Source of the DNA: Euperipatoides rowelli
Lineage: Eukaryota; Onychophora; Udeonychophora; Euonychophora; Peripatopsidae
Assembly: GCA_003024985.2 (NCBI GenBank)
Contig: PXIH01S0004106.1
Direction: 5' to 3' (one strand)
DNA length: 11,420 nt
In this document: one piece after another, positions 1-9,344 of the stretch
How the letters are laid out: each line of letters starts with the position of its first letter
Position numbering within the stretch: position 1 is the stretch's first letter
The notes under the pieces: model-generated
Databases searched by the model: none
The model's input: the letters and a program-made list of their open reading frames with translations, nothing else
Told to the model about the DNA's origin: nothing
Translations under genes and position numbers: made by a program

Positions 1-1285
1 AATGCTGGGTAAGAAAATTTATCGTATAATAATAATTCTCTTTGGTGAGATAACATCCGATAAAGCTATTAAGCATGAATTCGCTATAATAAAATAGATG
101 TGATTGCACAAACTTTGTGTTGCTGCAAGAGTAAGAACATTGGACTCTCTTATCCTGTTAGCAAATCAATATGAACATTGTTTCTATAAAGAAATTTAGG
201 ACAGAGACCATGGGTGACCAACAGGTCGATCGAAAGAGCTATTTTCGTTCGATCGCAACCATATTTACAATAATTTAGTATGAATGTCTAAATTAACATT
301 CTACTATTTAAGCAAAGTAAGACAAAGACAGTATCATGAGCGTTGAACTAGTGAGTGTTAAAATATGATTCTGCTGATATGCGTCCAAGCTTTTGGCTTT
401 AATATAAGAATATGGTTAGTCTCGGCAACACCAGACAGAAGTTGCACAATTAGTACGTTCCCGTGCACTATAAACAGCTTGTCAAGTCGCAACATTATCA
501 GTGCTTGATAATAAGCTTGTAACATGAAGGTCGATTTGTAACATAGTGTTTATTATTGGCCAATATTAGGTACAATGTGTGCATCAAAGAAAAGCAAAAC
601 TTATTTTAATGAAGAATGGGAGCTGTTTTACTTTTTTTACAATAATAAAATAAAATGAGGTTGCTTAAGTAATTATTTTGTAGCTAATCCTAAAAAAGGG
701 AATTTGGAGTGTCATTTATCCTCTTTCCATGGTAAGCTAAAATATCTAACGGAATTTCCCCTAATAGTGAGATTAGAATGTTTATTGTCTCGTCGGAAAA
801 TTTAACTTTAGTAAAGTTATTTGGCTCTGTATATAATTATTTTGCCATTGTAGCTCGTGACTGCTTTCACTTTAAAAAAGACGATCGCCATAAGAAAAAT
901 GTTGGCCACCACTGATATAGAACAATAAATGCCTAGAATCTGCATGGGTAAAGCTAGTTACTATATATTTTTGTCCGTCAATTTCAAAAGGATAAAAACT
1001 CCATCAAATTGATGGAATTTCATCACTGCACTGCATCTGTAAGCAAATGATAAAATGAATTTCAAAATATTTTTTTACTATAAACTTAATTGCTTAAATT
1101 ATTTGTAATATTTGTGGTATATTGAAATTTTTATATTTTGCTACATGATGTCTATTTATCTTGCGTATAAATCATGTATAGGCTTAGCACAGGAAGCACT
1201 GGACTGGTGAGAACATTTCAAATTGTGTTTGTAGATCTTGTTTATGTTTAATTGTTAAACTACCACTCTAGTTTATGTATCATAT
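1..1285. other. Non-coding segment, relatively GC- and CpG-rich
   Basis: I see no gene here. GC reaches about 47% in the 421-480 line, and CpG dinucleotides are frequent (roughly 27 in the first kilobase by eye, against about 15 in the 3 kb from 2200 to 5200). Short perfect inverted repeats include attatca (494-500) with tgataat (506-512), aacttta (804-810) with taaagtt (812-818), ccatcaa (1001-1007) with ttgatgg (1009-1015), and the 12-bp palindrome tattggccaata (554-565). The 9-mer ttgtaacat occurs at 517-525 and 536-544. None of these is recognised as a known element. The segment could be older unique sequence or the eroded body of a mobile element. Confidence 0.5.
227..255. repeat. Short inverted repeat around CGATCG
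   Basis: The arm cgatcgaa (227-234) is the exact reverse complement of ttcgatcg (248-255), with a 13-base loop. The stem can be extended outward by ggt/acc if a two-base bulge is allowed. Each arm contains the self-complementary CGATCG, which is unusual in such AT-rich DNA. No known element or RNA is recognised; it may be chance or a remnant of a palindromic transposon end. Confidence 0.45.
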
Positions 1286-1286
1286 A

Positions 1287-1464
1287 CAGTAGAACTTGTA
1301 TAAAACGGAACTGATTGAGATCCAAATAATTTCCGTTTTGAGTAGATTTTATTTTTGTAAAGTTTTTGCTACTGTATATACTGTAAAATGTTTGTTTAGG
1401 ACCGAATAAATTTTCCATTTTAGACAAGATTCCATTCAAGTTCCGTTTTGTCCAAGTTTCACTG
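1287..1464. mobile_element. Tigger/pogo-like MITE (non-autonomous DNA transposon)
   Basis: This 178-bp element begins CAGTAGAACTTG and ends CAAGTTTCACTG, with the dinucleotide TA immediately outside both ends (1285-1286 and 1465-1466). TA is the target site used by Tc1/mariner/pogo transposases. When the right end is reverse-complemented, the outer 30 positions including the TA match at about 24, sharing the blocks tacagt, aacttg and aaaacggaact. The internal phrase TTCCGTTTTG and close variants recurs near 1331, 1421 and 1441, a layout typical of short Tigger-type elements. There is no transposase, so it must have been moved in trans. The weak open frames crossing it are not genes. The family assignment rests on end sequence and TA flanks only. 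Confidence 0.75.
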
Positions 1465-1466
1465 TA

Positions 1467-2139
1467 TATAGTATAAATAAATACTATAAATAAATAGTAA
1501 TTTTTATCTGTTTGATATTTACTTAAGATCGAACACCATACCCTAAAATATATAACTATATGTAGCTTTTTTTTTTTAGCTCGTGGCCCCTGCATGATGT
1601 AATCTGAAGTTGAGACAATGATGATCTACCTCAGCTCTGTCTAACGTCCGTTCAGCTTTCTTAATGATTGTAGGCTAATCTGATTGTGTTCAATTGGCAG
1701 CCATATGTAATAAGGATTTTCTTTGCTATATAACAGAAAATTTATAAAAACAATGCAAATCAATAAATCCTTTTGGGAGCCAGGAAAATAGTGGTGACAT
1801 TCAAAACAAAAAAGTATTGGAGACTTTTTTTTAAATTGGTCTTTCTCGTCCGCTATGCTGATGAACATCATCACATTTATTTTCATACCATCTATGCAAA
1901 TCAGATTGTAGGAGGGCTCAGTTTTGTATGTCATTTTTTATTATGCTTATTTCTATCAGATCTGAACAATAGGCTATACCACCATTTGTACAGTCATTCT
2001 TCTCTAGCATTTAGCACCTCATCTGATATTGCAAGATTTAGCTCGGACAGGCAAACTTTAAGAAAGCCCAAAGAAAGACTACAGATTAATTTGGTTTGGA
2101 CTTTTTTTTATTATTTTTAATTTGTACAAATTCACCTCC
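1467..2139. other. AT-rich non-coding segment
   Basis: I see no gene. Overlapping open frames of about 100 codons occur on both strands (1641-1934 minus, 1773-2120 plus). Neither has a recognisable domain, balanced composition or splice structure, and both are explained by chance. A T-run lies at about 1568-1577. I see no convincing mobile-element ends. Confidence 0.5.
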
Positions 2140-2156
2140 CTGTGATCTTTTCACAG
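2140..2156. repeat. Perfect 6-bp hairpin
   Basis: The arms ctgtga (2140-2145) and tcacag (2151-2156) are exactly complementary around a five-base loop. It abuts the degenerate tandem repeat that follows. There is no T-tract or gene to support a terminator or RNA role. Confidence 0.4.
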
Positions 2157-2212
2157 TCGACCAATTAGTGACTGTAGACCAGAGGCTGTGACTTGTAAAC
2201 CAGGTAGTACTT
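2156..2212 (+). repeat. Degenerate tandem repeat, about 18-21 bp x 3
   Basis: Three adjacent units can be aligned: 2156-2173, 2174-2194 and 2195-2212. Each starts with a GT(A/C) and an ACCA block and ends near GTGACT or GTACTT (gtcgaccaattagtgact is the first). Divergence is high, so this is either an old minisatellite-like duplication or a coincidence. GC is higher than in the flanks. Confidence 0.35.
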
Positions 2213-4674
2213 AATGTGTGTTAATATGGTTTGAACTCCCATCCATTAATTCATTGGGGTAATGGGTAACAGAAAAAGGAAATCATGTTTTTTTATTATT
2301 TTATTTAAATTAAAGGAGGGGGAGGGGTGATACAAAAATTGTAATATAATTTAAAAAAAAAAAAAAAACATATACTGTATATCTTAAAAGATTTTGAATT
2401 TATGAAGATTTTTTTCATTGCAATACCTGCCCGGTGCATAAGAATTAGAATATTCTGAATAATTGAAAAATATAATATTTTCTATACTACAAACAATTTA
2501 ATAATTACCATTGTACAGATAAAATGACATAGGACTTGGAAATGTTTATTTTAGGCATGAATTTTGTAAATATTTAATTTCTTTTGTATTATATACTGTA
2601 TGTTCAAGTATATAATATCAAAATATAAATTCAATGTTTTGCAATACATCATTAAATCTTGATTAAACACCAACTAGTACCTCCACATTTTATTATGTGT
2701 ATGTTTGGGACTGTTATAGTTTATGTAAAACTAATTTAAGTGAATTTGAATTAATGAGAAAACCAAAGATTACCCCCCACCCCCAATAGATTTTTTAATT
2801 TTTATTTCCTTGCACTTTGTTTTTCTATTATAAGTAATTCAGAATTATTTTATTTCTTTTGCCTGTTGCAGGTGTTGCAATTTGTATATGGGGCATGTCT
2901 CTTTTTAATATTTTATGGACTTTTAATTGTAATATTTTGAAATCACTGCCATTCTGACGACACGATTTAAGAGCGAGCAAGACCGTTCTTTTTTTTTTTT
3001 TAAACAGAAAAGTGAGAATGATTTTTTTTTGATTGTTTATATATTTACAAGATTTATTGTTTTTAATTTATAAATGATAACTTTGTGAAAACATTAGATC
3101 TATATTTACTAATTGTTCATACGTTGGCTAGATATTCAAATGGAAAGAGAGTTGTGCGAGGAATTTGTAGAATTACAGTTGTATTATAATTTTTCTAACA
3201 AAATTATTTGATTATTTATGAATTATTGTAAATTATATTTTATTTTTTTTCATTTTTGATTATTTATACCTGATCATTTCATGCCTAGAATGTGAAACAG
3301 GATGTATGCAGTTCAACTTTGTTGAATAATTACAGTATATAAAATTCTCTCTCTCCCCCTCTTTATTTGGATATTTAGCATTTATTCTCATCTATAATTT
3401 ACATTCTGTTTTTAAGGCTGGTCAACTTTATTTTTGATTACATATTTTGATAAGCAAACTGATCTCCCTCTTTTGAAATTGATAGCATTTTTAAAAATTT
3501 GTCAATTTTCAGGGTAATAAATCAACTCACTTAAAATATTAAATGCATTATCCTATTGTTGACCAATCATCTAACTATTCATTTTTTTAAATAATTAAAT
3601 ACCATTTTTTAACTCTGTTTGTTTATAATTCTCGAGTTGAAACCATTTGAATTTGAACCTAAAAAACACATAGGTATTAAACTTGGTCAATATTTTAACC
3701 ATAAATAGATGTGCAGTAACTAGTAGTATAAAATTTAAGATAAAGAAAACTAAACAATTTATTGTAAATTAATAATAAATGGACCATTACATATAATGCA
3801 CAAGAAATTGGAATATGACAATGTAATTATCATTTGACTTCCCAGTAAATCATCTACCGATACCTTAAAGGCATTAATATCAAATATACTTAAACATTTG
3901 ACCTTAAAGTTTTTATATAATAAATTATTTCATATCTTCAAGTTACTCTAACATTACTCCTAAACGTTTGTAATTTAATGTGGAAATATTTTTTTGCTCT
4001 CTGAATTGTATAATTCATATAGTTTTTCTTTACTTTGTTCAGTAAGAGGCTCAAAGTACTTTCTATAGAGTTTTTTTTTTTTTTTTAACGAGGTCTTAGT
4101 ATTCTCTAGCCATCTACAAATTTACCCCTTCTGCCTGCTAACTTAATGTATTTTGAACAATATATGTCCTAAAGATTTGAAAACTAAAACTGAATATACG
4201 GTACCTAGAGTCCAGATAAAGCGAAGCCTCTCTTTCCTGTCATTAATTTAGTGATTTTAACAGATTAGACTTAATTTTAATATTCTAAGGTCTAAAAACA
4301 GCAATAAATATTTATAAAAGTCTTGAGAGTAAAAATAAAAAATTATGTTTACACCTTCAGTAGGCATGATGCTTACAAATGTCCGGGGCCTATTCCCAGT
4401 TAAATTAATTTTCTTATCAGTATAAAAATATGTTGATTTGAATACTATTGTTAAACAAATTGCTGCACAAAAGTAAATGATAATTAACAAAATAATAGGG
4501 AAATTGTTCCTATTTTATTTGGGTGCACTATTTTTTTTTAATCAGGATCAAGGTAAGAGAGCTGGGCTTTGAATAAAATCTTATTTCTTAAAAAAAAAAA
4601 TTAAATTTGATAATTGTTGTAAATGTACTGTAACATCCAATTTTAATTTACACTAACCAATAATTTTACAACTG

Positions 4675-4711
4675 TTAGAAATTACAAAAAAATCATTAGA
4701 AATTACAAAAA
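4675..4711 (+). repeat. 21-bp tandem duplication
   Basis: The 16-mer ttagaaattacaaaaa occurs at 4675-4690 and again at 4696-4711, a 21-base period with fewer than two copies. It is probably replication slippage in AT-rich DNA. Confidence 0.6.
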
Positions 4712-5634
4712 TAATTACACATAATACAAAGCTTTAGAACTTGTTTGACTTCAAATAATGACTGGTTATCATAGTTGTTGCCTGAAGTAATGTCACTTGG
4801 GTTACCCATTGTGGATGTTTAAGGCAATATTTTTAAGATCTAATGGGGGAGGAATTTATATTAAAATTTTTACTTAAATTTTCTTCTGATTTTTAACTTA
4901 ATTTTGCAAAATTTTCAGATGTCATTTTGCATTCTTTCCTTAAAATATTCATAAATGAACAAAATTGTCTTTTTCTGAATATAAATACACCATGTCTTTT
5001 TTTATTCACATAGCTGAACAAAAGATACACCCCTCTAAAATAATGGGAGAAACCCAAAATAATATAATTATGGCTAGTTAAAACTAATTCTAAAAACATT
5101 AAGGATAAATGCTGATCAAAAGTGAAACTTTTGAGAGAATTCAAGAAATATCGTTTAAAGTTCAAGTGCACTTTGTGAAATTTTCAAAAATAATCACATA
5201 TAAGCCTTGTATTTATTTATTAATATGCACAGTCCATGATTGACTATGGTAATGAAATGAATTTATATTTTATTTAATAAAGATTTTAACTATTTCAGTA
5301 GGAATTTAGGAAACCTACATGCTGAAATTTATTATCAATTTCAAAAATTGTTAAAACTAAAAAAAAAAAAAAATATTCAGGTAGAGGGGAGGGATCAGTT
5401 TACTTTGTTTTAAAGTATTATACAGTATTAAATAAAAAATATCTTTTTAGAGATAAATTATCAACTTTATTCATTCTCATTTCCAATATTTTAAAGTTAT
5501 ATCAACAGCCCATGTAAATTTTTTTAGCAATATTTGATTTTTTTTTTAAAATTGTCATCATTAGATTTGGGATGCTATAAAATTAGCATTTCCAATTTTA
5601 TAAATATATATATATAAATATTATATTTTTTTTT

Positions 5635-5651
5635 TGTGTGTGTGTGCGTGT
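5635..5651 (+). repeat. TG microsatellite with one CG interruption
   Basis: Six TG units are followed by CG and TGT, directly after a T-run and a short TA repeat. This is a simple-sequence repeat. Confidence 0.8.
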
Positions 5652-7280
5652 ACTTAGAATTGTAAAAATACAACCAAATTTATTTTAATTATTTTAGGCT
5701 ATGGTTGCTCAAATGTTAGCCTATAAAGATTTTGACAAATTACCCTTATCATTGAATGAAAAGTATAAATAAGGCTTTTCAGATTATACAGCTAGATAGA
5801 AAATAATGGTTATTTTAGAAAAAAAAAACCTTCATTGAGGAATATCCAATGAAATTAACTTGGGTGAATTGCAGTAACAAAGATCAGAAACAAATGCTCA
5901 AAGTTGAAGTAAGATTAACTTTTCTTGAATATTCCATGTTTAATCTGTGATGAAACTAAATCGTAATTTTTTTTTTCATTTCCAATTAATTTTCCTATTC
6001 ACAGTATCTATTTTTTATATGTACTGTACATTATTCGTAAATACATATTTCTTTGTAAATAGATATTTTATGATATCATGTATAATAGTTTTCTAACACT
6101 CTAATACATTACATTTGAGTATTCTCAAAAATATACTTTGTGTGTCTGTGTTACTAATTCATATAAACTTTGAGAATGGTAGGCAATGAATTGACAATAT
6201 GTCAAAAGTGATCCAAACACATGGACAATAAGTTGAAAAATAAATTGAATTTAAATACAGTATATTTTTATATTATATAATCCGGTTATAAACCAGTTTT
6301 TAAATAAATTCAATAAAAGGGAAATTAAATTAAAATTTTATTGTGGCAGAGATAAATCTAGTACCACAATCGATGCAATTTAAACAAGCCTTACTTTGAC
6401 TTTAAGATTTTTGTTGCTATTCTTATATACTGTAAGTTTCTACTACGGTACTATATCCTTTAAATCAGTTAGTAATTCTGGTTTAAAATTTATTTTATTG
6501 AGTATGGTACATAATTCATATTAATATATGAATTTATTTTTTCCTGTTAATCTTTATTTTAAATTTAGAATCTCAATTATTTCCCATCATAGAATTTAAT
6601 GAAATTTAAATTGAGTAAAATTCATAGTTTTTGTTATAATTATGATAACCTAATCTAAATAGAATCTCGTGTGTCTAGAGTCGAGCACCGTCAATTATTA
6701 ATTGAGAAATTTTAAATTATACTTTTTGTTTTGAGATTGGAAATTCCTATACACTTAAGCATATGGGGAAAAAAGAATGCAATTTTTTTTTTAGTTCAAC
6801 AGGAAAAAAAATGAGCAACTTTAGTTGAAAAATTTACTTTATACTAAACTTAAAATTATATTAAGGTAATTTTTCCCCCATTTTATTTTGTATCATATTG
6901 TAGTATAATCCTGATGTGTGCCTTATGGTTTTAGTTTTATGTGTTAATAATCAGTATAAAAATTAATTTATTGATTTTAAAATAGACACAGATAAATTAT
7001 ATTAAGGGGATTGATTCATTTAGTCAAGTTTCTTCAAGGAAGGATATATTAGAAAATTAATGTGAATAGTTTCTTTTTTGTTTTGTTTTTAATTTTATTT
7101 GCAATTTTCTCTGTTCTGTGATCCCCACATTTCTTTGTAAATTATGTAAATGTAAAAAGAAAAAAAAAAAGAAAAAGGTAAAAAATATATATATGTATAA
7201 ATATTTATGAAGGTATTGTTATGTGGAGAAACTTGATGAAAATTACTTGAGTTTTAAGACTAATCATTTGCTTCCCTAAA

Positions 7281-7380
7281 TATCACTGCCAACATGTTCC
7301 CAGGGTGTCTGCCTCTACAGCAATTGCACAGCAGTATCGGTCTGTGTATCCATTTAGTCTGGTAGATAAGGGGATGTATT
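7281..7380. other. GC-rich island in AT-rich DNA, function unknown
   Basis: GC is 46% over these 100 bases, while neighbouring lines are about 20-25%. The island contains gcctctacagcaattgcaca and a possible splice acceptor (ttcccag ending at 7303). Short open stretches exist: a 25-codon plus-strand frame ending in TAG near 7355, and about 34 codons on the minus strand. None is long enough to call an exon. It could be a conserved non-coding element, a degenerate exon or a fragment of an old repeat. Confidence 0.35.
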
Positions 7381-7889
7381 AACAGATTGCATTTATTGTC
7401 ACTATTTGACTTTGTATACTTTTATCAATTTGAAAGAGAAATTTTTTTTTTTTTAATTTCTTTGTAACAAAGATATTGATATAAATTTCATATGTTTAAA
7501 TTTGGATATCTCTTCTTTTTTTTTAAGTTTTGTTGAATTTGCTACATAAATATGTTTATAAATGTATATACATACTGTACATGTTTGTGAAATTTTGTTC
7601 CTCTACCATATGTATTAAATTTTATTTTGGTTCTAATGGCATTATCTTTGTTCCATTAAATATTTGTTTAAAAAAATTTTTACTCATAGATATGAGCTAA
7701 ACTTTAGTTTTGAATATGGGTGCTAAATTGAACCACAATTTGTTGTGGTTAGACACTAGATTGCTTTTGGGTTAGAATATGTTTTTATTATAATCTTAGT
7801 ATAACCCTTGCAAATATTCACTCCAGGATTTTTATTGTAACAAACTATATAAAATACTAAATGCACAACTGGGAAAGGAAAATTCAATT
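7381..7889. other. AT-rich non-coding segment
   Basis: I see no gene and no transposon ends. It contains a T13 run (7442-7454), AT-rich words including TACTGTA near 7574, and the imperfect palindrome around ccacaatttgttgtgg (about 7732-7748). Confidence 0.45.
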
Positions 7890-7984
7890 TTAAATTAATT
7901 TTGATTGTTTTCACGTATGTTCTGGTTCCGAGTTTGAGAGAGGTTTAGAAATAATCTTTACTTTTTCATCTCTGTTCACTTATG
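7890..7984 (+). repeat. 95-bp direct repeat, copy 1
   Basis: These 95 bases are identical, with no mismatch I can find, to 8088-8182 (offset 198). The copy stops at an ambiguous base (N, 7985). In the next seven positions the two copies still resemble each other (ntttatt against ttctgtt) before diverging. Perfect identity in otherwise degenerate DNA implies either a very recent duplication or an assembly join. The unresolved base at the exact end favours an assembly artefact. The repeat contains no open frame of note. Confidence 0.95.
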
Positions 7985-8087
7985 NTTTATTAAAAGAGAA
8001 AGAGAGAAAATTTGCGAATTAACTCGACATACACGGTGAAACCCTCACCAGGGGGCGCGAGTTATTTCGTGATACACGTATAAGGGG
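7985..8087 (+). other. Insert between the 95-bp repeats, starting with N
   Basis: The first base is N. It is followed by a purine-rich AGAG stretch (about 7993-8010) and then a GC-rich block (about 52% from 8021 to 8087). That block has nested complementarity: taactcg (8020-8026) pairs with cgagtta (8058-8064), and ggtga (8035-8039) pairs with tcacc (8045-8049) around a five-base loop. The 7-mer atacacg occurs at 8029-8035 and 8072-8078. The composition is unlike anything nearby. It may belong to a different locus joined here by misassembly, or be part of a real 198-bp repeat unit. Confidence 0.6.
8045..8058 (+). promoter_or_regulatory. CTCF-like core motif
   Basis: The sequence tcaccagggggcgc matches the well-known bilaterian CTCF core CCACCAGGGGGCGC at 13 of 14 positions. 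CTCF is an eleven-zinc-finger chromatin insulator and loop-anchor protein. A match this GC-rich is unlikely by chance in DNA of roughly 25% GC. Occupancy cannot be judged from sequence, and the motif lies in the suspect segment next to the N. Confidence 0.5.
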
Positions 8088-8182
8088 TTAAATTAATTTT
8101 GATTGTTTTCACGTATGTTCTGGTTCCGAGTTTGAGAGAGGTTTAGAAATAATCTTTACTTTTTCATCTCTGTTCACTTATG
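8088..8182 (+). repeat. 95-bp direct repeat, copy 2
   Basis: Exact copy of 7890-7984. The base aligned with the N is T (8183). Downstream the sequence continues into ordinary AT-rich DNA, so this copy looks like the intact context and copy 1 like the truncated one. Confidence 0.95.
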
Positions 8183-8306
8183 TTCTGTTTGGATATTAAA
8201 GAATCTTAAGGTGTGAATGGGACAAAGTATTCGAAAATTAATAATTGCTATATAGCAAAATATATACCGTAGGCCTATATTCTGTATACAGTTTGTATGC
8301 GGTACT

Positions 8307-8325
8307 TGTGTGTGTGTGTGTGTGT
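8307..8325 (+). repeat. TG microsatellite
   Basis: An uninterrupted run of about nine TG units followed by TATATA. This is a simple-sequence repeat. Confidence 0.9.
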
Positions 8326-8603
8326 ATATACAGCCTCATTATGAGTTGTTTGATTTCTGAAATATGCGACTCAAATCGAGCATTGAATTTCAATAGAATT
8401 ACACTGAAACAAACATTTTAACTTTTCCTTCTCCAAACATTTTTATGGCCGTAAAAATATATTTAAGTAAACATTCTATGTTTATTTGTTAATAATCTTT
8501 ACAAAAAAAGTTGATTTTAATAAAGTATTTTAGATTGACACCTGGCACAAAATTTTAAAAATCAAAATTACAGCAACTAGGATTTTTTGTTAAATTTATT
8601 TAA

Positions 8604-8703
8604 GCCATTACAAATGACTCAATGATGGAAAAAAAACTCTCAAAATGAAAAAATAGTATTTATTTGCCAATAAATCAGTCAATGATGAAACTACTCAAAT
8701 CGA
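8604..8703 (+). repeat. Degenerate tandem duplication, about 60 bp period
   Basis: Copy A begins gccattacaaatgactcaat at 8604. Copy B begins gccaataaatcagtcaatga at 8666. Both contain tcaatgatg (8619-8627 and 8679-8687), followed by an A-rich stretch and a CTCAAA block. The period is about 60-62 bases with indels. It looks like an old local duplication. Confidence 0.45.
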
Positions 8704-8740
8704 GGTTGGTGTATACTGTATATATAGTATATTATATACA

Positions 8741-8900
8741 GCAGGAGTGTCAACTAATTTTTACATAAGATCTACTTTGCCAGTGAAAATCTATCCCCGA
8801 TCTACTCTTTCAAAAATTCTATGGGGGAGGAGGGGGAGGGAATAAAGGTAAAAAAATTATTGTAGGGTGTCATTTCCTGGTCGATTCTCCTAGTGGGAAG
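8741..8900 (+). mobile_element. hAT-like transposon remnant (putative)
   Basis: The start, gcaggagtgtcaact followed by a T-rich stretch, and the two gatctactttg / gatctactctt blocks (about 8769-8811) resemble the 5' ends of old hAT elements in animal genomes. These typically open with CAGGRGTGTCAAAC- or CAGGGGTCGSCAAC-like ends followed by gatctac words. I find no matching inverted right end and no 8-bp target duplication, so the right boundary is arbitrary. A G-rich purine tract lies inside (8823-8840). The assignment is by resemblance only. Confidence 0.3.
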
Positions 8901-9112
8901 AGGTAGGGAGTAAATTATAAAATACAAGCAGTAAAGTGTCTGAAATTATAATTATAAATTGTCAAATATTGTAATTTTGATTAATGATTTGAATTTCATT
9001 GTTTTTTTTTTTGTTTTTATAATTTGCTATTTTTATTTTTATAAATAAAATACCGGTATTTAGTTGTATATTAAAAAAAATAGCCTAGTATATGTTTGGG
9101 CCACTCCATATT

Positions 9113-9161
9113 AGTGATGTGTAGCTTGTGACCGAACCGTTCAAATGAACTATTCACCAAT
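9113..9161 (+). mobile_element. hAT-like terminal fragment (putative)
   Basis: The start ttagtgatgtgtagc followed by a gtgaccgaaccgttc and gttcaaatgaac arrangement resembles the ends of short hAT elements that open with AGTGATGTGT and continue with GAACGAACCGGTTC-like palindromes. CpG-containing words here stand out from the flanks. I found no right end with certainty. The long palindrome at 9214-9344 may belong to the same element. Confidence 0.35.
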
Positions 9162-9213
9162 ACAAAGTATTTTAAATTATAGTTTACTTAGAACTATATT
9201 AGATATGATATAC

Positions 9214-9344
9214 CATTTTCTTTTCTTTCTTTAGTTACTGCCAAAATGTCAAGATAAGTTACATAACTAGATTGAGTAAAAGTCTTTTACTCAATCTAGT
9301 AATGTATCTATTTGAAATTTGGCTTGAACTAAAGAAAGAAAATG
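9214..9344. repeat. Long near-palindrome (fold-back), 1-bp centre
   Basis: The left arm (9214-9282) and right arm (9284-9344) are reverse complements. The inner 17 bases, actagattgagtaaaag (9266-9282) and cttttactcaatctagt (9284-9300), match perfectly across a single base at 9283. Further out they align with indels and mismatches through shared GCCAAA, ctttctttagtt and cattttc blocks to about 60 bases. Transcribed RNA would form a long hairpin with almost no loop, unlike most microRNA precursors. Candidates are a fold-back MITE, an inverted duplication, or a small-RNA hairpin. No transposase or target duplication is apparent. Confidence 0.85.

Larger units (their letters stand above)
2213..7260. 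other. Long AT-rich non-coding tract
   Basis: About 5 kb with no supportable gene on either strand. Open frames of 77 and 92 codons on the minus strand (4257-4490, 4893-5171) are low-complexity and unrecognised. The tract holds an A16 run (2353-2368), a T13-class run near 2990-3001, a T16 run (4071-4086), a G-rich purine stretch (2315-2327), a C-rich stretch (2773-2784), a CpG cluster within 2956-2985, and many TACTGTA/TACAGTA words. Numerous AATAAA strings occur, as expected at this base composition. I infer intronic or intergenic DNA; a long 3' UTR cannot be excluded. Confidence 0.5.
8183..8740. other. AT-rich non-coding segment with small repeats
   Basis: I see no gene. Apart from the TG microsatellite and the degenerate 60-bp tandem repeat listed separately, the 12-mer actcaaatcgag is present twice, at 8369-8380 and 8693-8704. 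Palindromic TATA/GTATAC-rich stretches occur near 8281-8290 and 8713-8733. Confidence 0.45.

Noticed and set aside
9-14. GTAAGA as a splice donor ending an upstream exon
   Set aside because: Only eight bases precede it, so an exon cannot be tested. It is a common string in AT-rich DNA.
1260-1595. 111-codon minus-strand open frame
   Set aside because: It runs straight through the MITE and AT-rich flanks, is rich in Y/I/K/F as expected by chance, and shows no domain.
1641-2120. Overlapping open frames of 97 (minus) and 115 (plus) codons
   Set aside because: They overlap on opposite strands, have low-complexity composition, and show no domain or splice signals. At most one could be real and nothing supports either.
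4071-4086. T16 run as the poly-A tail of a minus-strand SINE or LINE
   Set aside because: No target-site duplication, no Pol III promoter boxes and no tRNA- or 5S-like head could be found nearby.
4257-5171. Minus-strand frames of 77 and 92 codons
   Set aside because: Phe/Tyr/Lys/Leu-rich, typical of random AT-rich DNA, with no recognisable motif.
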